Source: Myoxocephalus aenaeus (Eukaryota; Chordata; Actinopteri; Perciformes; Cottidae). Taken from it: a stretch of 64,000 nucleotides of DNA. Below, piece by piece: positions 52,495-62,900 of this stretch. The DNA is taken from contig JBAMJR010000338.1 in the NCBI GenBank assembly GCA_038501785.1, positions 183,794 through 247,793 on the forward strand, in the 5' to 3' direction. The position numbers and the translations under genes were made by a program. The notes under the pieces were generated by a model. It was not told the origin of the DNA and did not search any database. It worked only from the letters and a program-made list of their open reading frames with translations. Each line of letters starts with the position of its first letter. Within the stretch, counting starts at the first letter, position 1.

Positions 52495-53330
52495 GAGGTA
52501 CTTATACTGTACTACATCTCAGAGGTACATCTAGTACTTTATATACTGTACTACATCTCAGAGGTACATCTAGTACTTTATACTGTACTACATCTCAGAG
52601 GTACATCTAGTACTTTATACTGTACTACATCTCAGAGGTACATCTAGTACTTTATATACTGTACTACACCTCAGAGGTACATCAAGTACTTTATACTGTA
52701 CTACACCTCAGAGGTACATCTAGTACTTTATATACTGTACTACACCTCAGAGGTACATCAAGTACTTTATACTGTACTACACCTCAGAGGTACATCTAGT
52801 ACTTTATACTGTACTACATCTCAGAGGTACATCTAGTACTTTATATACTGTACTACACCTCAGAGGTACATCAAGTACTTTATACTGTACTACACCTCAG
52901 AGGTACATCTAGTACTTTATACTGTACTACATCTCAGAGGTACATTTAGTACTTTATATACTGTACTACATCTCAGAGGTACATCTAGTACTTTATACTG
53001 TACTACACCTCAGAGGTACATCTAGTACTTTATACTGTACTACATCTCAGAGGTACATTTAGTACTTTATATACTGTACTACATCTCAGAGGTACATCTA
53101 GTACTTTATACTGTACTACATCTCAGAGGTACATTTAGTACTTTATATACTGTACTACATCTCAGAGGTACATTTAGTACTTTATACTGTACTACATCTC
53201 AGAGGTACATCTAGTACTTTATACTGTACTACATCTCAGAGGTACATCTAGTACTTTATACTGTACTACATCTCAGAGGTACATCTAGTACTTTATATAC
53301 TGTACTACACCTCAGAAGTACTTTTTACAC
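52495..53330. repeat. 37/39-bp minisatellite, about 22 copies
   Basis: The unit contains TACTGTACTACATCTCAGAG then GTACATCTAGTACTTTA. A TATA duplication makes the 39-bp form. It lies in srrt intron 1. Confidence 0.95.
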
Positions 53331-53369
53331 CAGGACTGAGTACCTTTACTGAAGGAGTTCTTCACTGTT

Positions 53370-53710
53370 ATGTTCATACATTATAAATAAATAAAAGTTA
53401 TATATTTATGTTCATACATTATAAATAAATAAAAGTTATATATTTATGTTCATACATTATAAATAAATAAAAGTTACATATTTATGTTCATACATTATAA
53501 ATAAATAAAAGTTATATATTTATTTATTTATGTTCATACATTATAAATAAATAAAAGTTATATATTTATTTATTTATTTATGTTCATACATTATAAATAA
53601 ATAAAAGTTACATATTTATTTATTTATGTTCATACATTATAAATAAATAAAAGTTATTTATTTCTGTTCATACATTATAAATAAATAAAAGTTATATATT
53701 TATTTATTTC
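53370..53710. repeat. 38-bp AT-rich minisatellite, about 8 copies
   Basis: The unit is GTTCATACATTATAAATAAA then TAAAAGTTATATATTTAT, with extra TTTA in later copies (42-46 bp). It ends directly at the polypyrimidine/acceptor TTTCCTTTTAG of srrt exon 2. Confidence 0.93.
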
Positions 53711-53717
53711 CTTTTAG

Positions 53718-53840
53718 GCCAATGGGAGACAGCGATGACGAGTTCGACAGGAGGAGGCGGGACAAGTTCAGGAGAGAGAGGAGCGACATGGAGCGGTCGA
53801 GAGAGAGGGAGGAGAGGAGGAGGGACGACTGGCCCGACAG
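53718..53840 (+). CDS. srrt: srrt exon 2 (start codon 53722)
   Basis: Acceptor CCTTTTAG, four bases, then ATG. It encodes the RD/RE-rich N-terminus (MGDSDDEFDRRRR to DDWPD) and ends CGACAG/gtacac in phase 2. The (CA)n microsatellite starts inside the donor region. Confidence 0.93.
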
Positions 53841-56725
53841 GTACACACATGTGCACACACACATGCACACACACACATGCACACACACACATGCACACAC
53901 ACATGTACACACAGGCACACATGCACACACACACATGTGCACACACACACACATGCGCACACACACATGCGCACACACACATGCGCACACACGCACATGT
54001 GCGCACACACATGTACATACACGCACACACACACACGTACACACATGTACATGCACACACAGGCACACACATACACACACACCTCATCCTGACAAGCACA
54101 TATACACACGTGTATATACATATACACACTCATACTCATATGTACACACACACACACATATACACACATACAGGTACACACACGTGTATACACACGTATA
54201 CATATACTGTACATATATACACACAGGTATACACACACAGGTATACATATACACACACACACACACACACACACGTATACATACACACACACACGTCAGT
54301 GTTTCCCCTAGGTTTACAGCTTCAGGGCGGCGCCGACACAAACACTTAAAGTAGTGGTTCTCAAACTTTTTCTGTAAATAACTTCATTTTGTGACTCCAT
54401 CTGTGCTTTTATAAATAACAGAATAAAGAAAATTGCAATCACTTTCAAGTAAATCAGATTGCTCCATCAGACAATTTTTTATTTTTAAATTGCAATCACT
54501 TAGAACAATGAAAATAAAGTTATATCTGTGCAAAAAATAACTAATATTTAGTTACTACTAAATAGCTCATTGTGGAAAACAATAAGCTTTTTTTTTTTTT
54601 GCCAAACAAACCAGAATGAGTGCAGATATGTGAGCATCAGGTTGCATCAGTATCAGTGGAGCAGTGAGCCTCTACACATCTTTATGAACGGGTTGTAGAT
54701 TTAATACAATTCATGTTCAACGTTGATCTGAGATCTGTTTTCTGTTTTGAGACGCAGCAGCAGAAAGGACGACGGAGACTTCTGGCAAAGAGACAAAACA
54801 TAAGCGAACCTGTTAACGGCATAACGTAAACATTTACCCTAAAGTACAGCTTTTCTCCATGTATTTATTAATGACTTAGTTTAATGTCCGTGTACTTTGT
54901 ACTTCTGTAATATGTGAAGCCAGCAGCTCATTGTTGGTAGAAGACACGAGCACTTTGTCTCTTTCACCTGATCAGAGAGCTGCTCTGTGATCAGAGAGCT
55001 GCTCCGTGTTCAGAGAGCTGCTCTGTGATCAGAGAGCTGCTCTGTGTTCAGAGAGCTGCTCTGTGATCAGAGAGCTGCTCTGTGTTCAGAGAGCTGCTCT
55101 GTGATCAGAGAGCTGCTCTGTGTTCAGAGAGCTGCTCTGTGATCAGAGAGCTGCTCTGTGATCAGAGAGCTGCTCCGTGTTCAGAGAGCTGCTCTGTGAT
55201 CAGAGAGCTGCTCTCTGAACACAGAGCAGCTCTGATCTCTGTGATTGACGGCGTTAAAACCAATTTTAACGCCGTCAATTTTATTAACGGCGTTAACGCA
55301 TTTTAATTTTTCAATTATTTTTTTCCGCGAGCACCACGCCGGATGTAGCTCAACCGGAAGCAAAACAATAGGCACGCCGTTTGGGCTTGGAAGCTAGGCT
55401 AACGTTACGGTTTAAATGAATGAATGGTGAGCGCGATACGGCAAAATGAATGATATTCAGTGAAGTGAACAGGTGCGCGTGCCAGAAGGGAGAAGAGTGA
55501 ACACATTGAACACAGCAGGAGAGAACGCAACGTTAGCCAGCTAGCTAAAGCTCCGGTGGAACATTATTAGCTAACGCTACCGTTTTTGAGGAGGTAGGTT
55601 TTGAGGAGAGGGGACTGACAAGGCAGAAGGTAAAGTGGTCCACCGTTCTATCAATAAGCAGACCTGCCAACCTGTACGCAATCTGCGTAGCGGATACGCA
55701 TTTTGACTTCAAAGTACGCTGGTAAAAATGAGTCTAAAATTAATTTTAGACTAATTGACCAGCACACATTATATGCAATGCAATATAATGCATGACGAGT
55801 ATTTAATGACTTATCAATATATAGGTTATATATCAAGGTTGGCAGGTCTGAATAAGGCTAAACTAGAAGTGAACACCAATACAAACATTATTTGTGCAGA
55901 ATGAGTGTGTTAGGGGAGAAGGATGCAGCCATTGTTAAACAGCTGGATTGAAATGCAGCTGGAACTGGTCGTGGCTAAAACTGGAAGGCAAGGTCTCAAT
56001 AAAAGGGCAAGAGGTGTCCTTTCATCTAGGAGATGTATTCTCCAAAATCAACAGGCAGGGATTCACCAGATGCATTCTCTGCATCAAAGATATAAATGAT
56101 GCTAACAAAGGCAGCCATGCTCTCCCTTACCACATTGTGCCTCATATACTGTAAATGTTAGACCAGTGACAGGCTGGCATGAAATGGCTTGCATAATACT
56201 TAGTAAGGAGGCCATAATCATGTTTGACTCATGGCTGAAGTTAAGTTTCTCCAGCTCTCCCCAGGTTGGCAAAAAAAGCATCTCAAAATGCATCAGATTG
56301 ATGCTTTAAAATATGGAATATTTAAATGTTTCTTACGGGGGAGCATGCCCCCGGACCCCCTAGAGGGGTAATATCCTTCTCACCTTTTCCACCCCTGACC
56401 CGTTTTCATGCCTGGTGCACTCTATCATTTTATTTTGTAAACCCTTGTTTACCTGAAATGTGCAGTGATTTTATTTTGCCCTGTTTGGCAGTTGTTTTTC
56501 AATAAAATAAAGCAAGCCACTCCACTTTTTCATGTTGATAAGAGCATTAAAATGCAAAAAAAAAAATGAGATTAATTGCGATTAATCGCGAGTTAACTAT
56601 GACATAAATGCGATTAATCGCGATTAAATATTTTAATCGTTTGACAGCACTAATATACACACACACACATATACACACACACGTATACATATATACACAC
56701 ACCTCATCCTGACGTGTGTCTTTAA

Positions 56726-56770
<45 letters not shown>

Positions 56771-56881
56771 GGACTGGGACCGCGGCAGAGAGAGGAGGAG
56801 GGACTATGACCGCGGACGCAGAGAAAGGTTTTCTCCCCCCAGACACATCAGCCCTCAACACAAACGCATGAGGAGAGACTG

Positions 56882-56949
<68 letters not shown>

Positions 56950-59900
56950 GTCCTGACCTCCCTGACCTGCCGTCTCCAGGGACGACCACCGGGGGGAGCC
57001 GTACCGCTATGACGTTCCCTATGGAGGGGGCGGGGCTCCGTTTCCGGGGGCGGGGCCTCAGGGCTGGCACCCCGACCTGCCCCACCTTCACCCACACCAC
57101 GGAGGGCACCCGCTGCAGGGCAGGTGAGCCGGCCCACAATGCACTCTGGTACACGAAGAAGCCGGAAGCTTCCACCTCGGTTAACAACAATAAATAAAAA
57201 ACATTTTTATATATTTATATATACATATCATATAAAAACTATAATATATATATATTATATATATAACACAATAATATAATATAAAAATACATTTATAGTG
57301 TATTTTATAGAATAATATTTTGTTATATATATATATATTACTTTAAAAAAATATAAATAATATATATTATATAAACACTATTTTATATACATTATAAAAC
57401 ATATAATGTATATATAAAAAATATAATATACATACAATATTCCATATATATATATATATAAAGAAGAAAATATATATATAACAAATTAATATTCTGTAAA
57501 AATATACTTGTAAAATGTTATTGTGTTATATATTATTATTATTACGTGCAATATGATGGAAAAGAACCAATGAGAGTATTGCTAAGCGTCCTAGTATCAG
57601 TAAAGTCTTATTATGGTCTGTAATGGAGCATCTTCCTCTCAGGTTGGGGATGGTGGATCCAGACCTCCCTCCTCCCGGTCCTCCCACCATGAGGAGCTTC
57701 AAGGTGAGTCCCTCCTCTGGGAAACAGGTTCTGACCGGTCGTATTGGTTCTAGGGCGTCAGCGATTAGTCGACATAATCGATGACGCGTATTTTCCTTAA
57801 TCACCACTGCATAACAAGCATTATGCGCTACGACGCTAAACAGGAAGGAGATCACGGAGGAGGCATCGTCTATTGGAGCGAGAGCTCTTCAGAGACGGCT
57901 GTTCATCACACTGATGAGAGACGGCTTATAGAGCTCTGTCCAGAGAGAAAGGAGTTCCTCCATGTAGTTAAACATGCAGAATACAACCAACTAAATGACC
58001 ATCAGTGGCTGCTAGACTTGGCATTTTTAACCCATCTGTTGAATGAGCTTGACCGTGTTGATAAGATCAGCTCAGTTAATGCTTTCAAACGGAAAACGCA
58101 ACATCTGTCCTCAAAGCTGCAGCGCCGTGGTTTGAGTCTGTCAGACTTTATTTATGTGAGTCAGCCTTTTCCCACATGCAAAATATTAAGTCCAACCATA
58201 GTTCCACCAGCAGCTACTACTATATATATATATATATATGTTAATAATAATAATATTTAGCATTATTAATGAAGGTAGATATTTTTGACTTGGTCATTTT
58301 AAAAGTAGCTTTTAAAAAGTGGGCCCCTGCTCCAGATGTCAACATGCTCACGTTTCTGCATTACAATTTAAAACGTGTGTACATTGTGTTGCCCTGAAGG
58401 AGCAGCAAGACACACAATGCAATAAGTCATTTTGATTTACTTTTAAACCCTTGCACTTTAATTATCGGGTAGGATGGACTATTTTTTTACTTTTGGACTT
58501 TGAATGTCAGTTATTTTGCACTTTCAGAGGCTTGATTGCTATTTTGAGTTACTTTTAAAGCATATTTGCACTTTAATTTGTATTACTATTTAATGTATTT
58601 GTTATAATGATGTTCAGATGTTCAGATCTTGTTACTCAAATACATTTGACAAATACAAGTTCAAATTCCAACATTGAGTCATTTTAATGGGAAATAGTCA
58701 TTAGATTAGTCGATTATGAAAACAATCGTTAGTTGCAGCCCTAGTTGGTTCTGACGGTCCCGTCTCCGCAGGACTTCCTGCTCAACATGGAGGACAGCGT
58801 GGACGAGACGGAGTCGGTGAAGCGCTACAACCAGTACAAACTGGACTTCAGGCGGCAGCAGCTGCAGGACTTCTTCCTCCAGCACAAGGACCAGGAGTGG
58901 TTCCGGGCCCGGTACCACCCCGATGACATCACGGCCCGGAGGGCGGAGTCTCTGGCCGCCCTGCAGACCCGGCTGGGCGTCTTCCTCTTCCTGCTGGACA
59001 ACAGCTGGCTGGACCACATGGCGCTGGACATGGAGCACGGACCGGCCATCATCAAGCTGCTGGACGCAGGTAGGGGGGGGGAGACGGGTATGAGAGACGG
59101 GGAGAGAGAGAGAAAAACGGGTAGAGGGGGAGAGACGGGTAGAGAGAGAGAAAAACGGGTAGAGAGAGAGAAAAACGGGTAGAGAGAGAGAGAGACGGGT
59201 AGAAACACGGGACAAAACTGAGCAGTGAGACAGGACTACTTTTGAAACTGTGTTTGTAACTTTTCACATGAGTCTAGTTTGCTGCTGTCACTCTGCAGGG
59301 GTTTCTGGGTAATGAAGTCCTACTGTCCTCTGGTGTCTCACCCTCTGGTGTCTCACCCTCTGTCCTGTCTCTCTGCAGCGGTGATAAAGATGGAGGGAGG
59401 AACAGACTTGGACCTGCAGGTCCTGGAGGTGCCGACTGCTGCTGCTGCTGGGGAGCCGAGCAGCAGTGCAGCAGCAGCAGGAGGAGCAGGAGGAGGAGGA
59501 GGAGGAGGAGGAGAAGGAAGAGGAGGAGCTGGTAAAGGAGGAGAAGAAGGAGGTGGTGAGAAGAGTCAAGGAGATCCCAGCGGAGGAAACGTGAGCCGTC
59601 ACACCGACTCAGAGACGACAAGAAGTCAGACAGAAGAGACGACCAGTCGAGACACCAAGGACTCCACTAAGGTGACGAGCTCTTCTTCTTCTTCTTCTTC
59701 TTCTTCTGTGACGAGCTCTTCTTCTTCTGTGACGAGCTCTTCTTCTTCTTCTGTGACGAGCTCTTCTTCTTCTTCTGTGACGAGCTCTTCTTCTTCTGTG
59801 ACGAGCTCTCCTTCTTCTTCTTCTGTGACGAGCTCTTCTTCTTCTTCTGTGACGAGCTCTTCTTCTTCTGTGACGAGCTCTTCTTCTTCTTCTGTGACGA

Positions 59901-62900
59901 GCTCTTCTTCTTCTGTGACGAGCTCTTCTTCTTCTTCTGTGACGAGCTCTTCTTCTTCTTCTTCTGTGACGAGCTCTTCTTCTTCTTCTGTGACGAGCTC
60001 TTCTTCTTCTGTGACGAGCTCTTCTTCTTCTTCTGTGACGAGCTCTTCTTCTTCTGTGACGAGCTCTTCTTCTTCTTCTGTGACGAGCTCTTCTTCTTCT
60101 TCTGTGACGAGCTCTTCTTCTTCTTCTGTGACGAGCTCTTCTTCTTCTTCTGTGACGAGCTCTTCTTCTTCTGTGACGAGCTCTTCTTCTTCTTCTGTGA
60201 CGAGCTCTTCTTCTTCTTCTGTGACGAGCTCTCCTTCTTCTTCTGTGACGAGCTCTCCTTCTTCTTCTGTGACGAGCTCTTCTTCTGTGACGAGCTCTTC
60301 TTCTTCTTCTGTGACGAGCCCTTCTTCTGTGACGAGCTCTTCTTCTTCTTCTTCTGTGACGAGCTCTTCTTCTTCTTCTGTGACGAGCTCTCCTTCTTCT
60401 TCTGTGACGAGCTCTCCTTCTTCTTCTGTGACGAGCTCTTCTTCTGTGACGAGCTCTTCTTCTTCTTCTGTGACGAGCTCTTCTTCTTCTGTGACGAGCT
60501 CTTCTTCTTCTGTGACGAGCTCTTCTTCTTCTTCTGTGACGAGCTCTTCTTCTTCTGTGACGAGCTCTTCTTCTTCTGTGACGAGCTCTTCTTCTTCTTC
60601 TGTGACGAGCTCTTCTTCTTCTTCTGTGACGAGCTCTTCTTCTTCTTCTGTGACGAGCTCTTCTTCTTCTTCTGTGACGAGCTCTTCTTCTTCTTCTGTG
60701 ACGAGCTCTTCTTCTTCTTCTGTGACGAGCTCTTCTTCTTCTTCTGTGACGAGCTCTTCTTCTTCTTCTGTGACGAGCTCTTCTTCTTCTTCTGTGACGA
60801 GCTCTTCTCCTTCTTCTTCTGTGACGAGCTCTTCTTCTCCTTCTGTGACGAGCTCTTCTTCTCCTTCTGTGACGAGCTCTTCTTCTTCTTCTGTGACGAG
60901 CTCTTCTCCTTCTGTGACTAGCTCTTCTTCTTCTTCTGTGACGAGCTCTTCTTCTTCTTCTGTGACGAGCTCTTCTTCTTCTTCTGTGACGAGCTCTTCT
61001 TCTTCTTCTTCTTCTTCTGTGACGAGCTCTTCTTCTCCTTCTGTGACGAGCTCTTCTTCTTCTTCTGTGACGAGCTCTTCTTCTTCTTCTGTGACGAGCT
61101 CTCCTTCTTCTTCTGTGACGAGCTCTCCTTCTTCTTCTGTGACGAGCTCTCCTTCTTCTGTGACGAGCTCTTCTTCTAGTTCTGTGACGAGCTCTTCTTC
61201 TGTGACGAGCTCTTCTTCTTCTTCTGTGACGAGCTCTCCTTCTTCTTCTGTGACGAGCTCTTCTTCTTCTGTGACGAGCTCTTCTTCTTCTTCTGTGACG
61301 AGCTCTTCTTCTCCTTCTGTGACGAGCTCTTCTTCTTCTGTGACGAGCTCTTCTTCTTCTTCTGTGACGAGCTCTTCTCCTTCTTCTGTGACGAGCTCTT
61401 CTTCTTCTTCTGTGACGAGCTCTTCTCCTTCTTCTGTGACGAGCTCTCCTTCTTCTTCTGTGACGAGCTCTTCTTCTTCTTCTGTGACGAGCTCTTCTCC
61501 TTCTTCTTCTGTGACGAGCTCTTCTTCTTCTTCTGTGACGAGCTCTCCTTCTTCTGTGACGAGCTCTTCTTCTTCTGTGACGAGCTCTTCTTCTTCTTCT
61601 TCTGTGACGAGCTCTTCTTCTGTGACGAGCTCTTCTTCTTCTTCTGTGACGAGCTCTCCTTCTTCTGTGACGAGCTCTTCTTCTTCTGTGACGAGCTCTT
61701 CTTCTTCTTCTGTGACGAGCTCTCCTTCTTCTGTGACGAGCTCTTCTTCTTCTGTGACGAGCTCTTCTTCTTCTTCTTCTGTGACGAGCTCTTCTTCTGT
61801 GACGAGCTCTTCTTCTTCTTCTGTGACGAGCTCTCCTTCTTCTGTGACGAGCTCTTCTTCTTCTGTGACGAGCTCTTCTTCTTCTTCTGTGACGAGCTCT
61901 CCTTCTTCTGTGACGAGCTCTTCTTCTTCTGTGACGAGCTCTTCTTCTTCTTCTGTGACGAGCTCTTCTTCTGTGACGAGCTCTTCTTCTTCTTCTGTGA
62001 CGAGCTCTTCTTCTTCTTCTGTGACGAGCTCTTCTTCTCCTTCTGTGACGAGCTCTTCTTCTTCTGTGACGAGCTCTTCTCCTTCTTCTTCTGTGACGAG
62101 CTCTTCTCCTTCTTCTTCTGTGACGAGCTCTTCTTCTTCTTCTGTGACGAGCTCTTCTTCTTCTGTGACGAGCTCTTCTTCTCCTTCTGTGACGAGCTCT
62201 TCTTCTTCTGTGACGAGCTCTTCTTCTTCTTCTGTGACGAGCTCTTCTCCTTCTTCTTCTGTGACGAGCTCTTCTTCTTCTTCTGTGACGAGCTCTTCTT
62301 CTTCTTCTGTGACGAGCTCTTCTTCTTCTTCTGTGACGAGCTCTTCTTCTTCTTCTGTGACGAGCTCTTCTTCTCCTTCTGTGACGAGCTCTTCTTCTTC
62401 TGTGACGAGCTCTTCTCCTTCTTCTTCTGTGACGAGCTCTTCTCCTTCTTCTTCTGTGACGAGCTCTTCTTCTTCTTCTGTGACGAGCTCTTCTTCTTCT
62501 GTGACGAGCTCTTCTTCTCCTTCTGTGACGAGCTCTTCTTCTTCTGTGACGAGCTCTTCTTCTTCTTCTGTGACGAGCTCTTCTCCTTCTTCTTCTGTGA
62601 CGAGCTCTCCTTCTTCTTCTGTGACGAGCTCTTCTTCTTCTTCTGTGACGAGCTCTTCTTCTCCTTCTGTGACGAGCTCTTCTTCTTCTGTGACGAGCTC
62701 TTCTTCTCCTTCTGTGACGAGCTCTTCTTCTTCTTCTGTGACGAGCTCTTCTTCTTCTTCTGTGACGAGCTCTTCTTCTTCTTCTGTGACGAGCTCTTCT
62801 TCTCCTTCTGTGACGAGCTCTTCTTCTCCTTCTGTGACGAGCTCTTCTTCTTCTTCTGTGACGAGCTCTCCTTCTTCTTCTGTGACGAGCTCTTCTTCTT

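Larger units (their letters stand above)
52112..53717 (+). other. srrt: srrt intron 1
   Basis: The intron is mostly tandem repeats (52495-53330 and 53370-53710). Before them is a TAGCTAGTTAGC-rich stretch at 52215-52265. Confidence 0.6.

Noticed and set aside
53704..54354. Several 70-210 codon ORFs over the CA repeats
   Set aside because: His-Thr and Cys-Val dinucleotide artefacts. Only the first 119 coding bases (srrt exon 2) are real.
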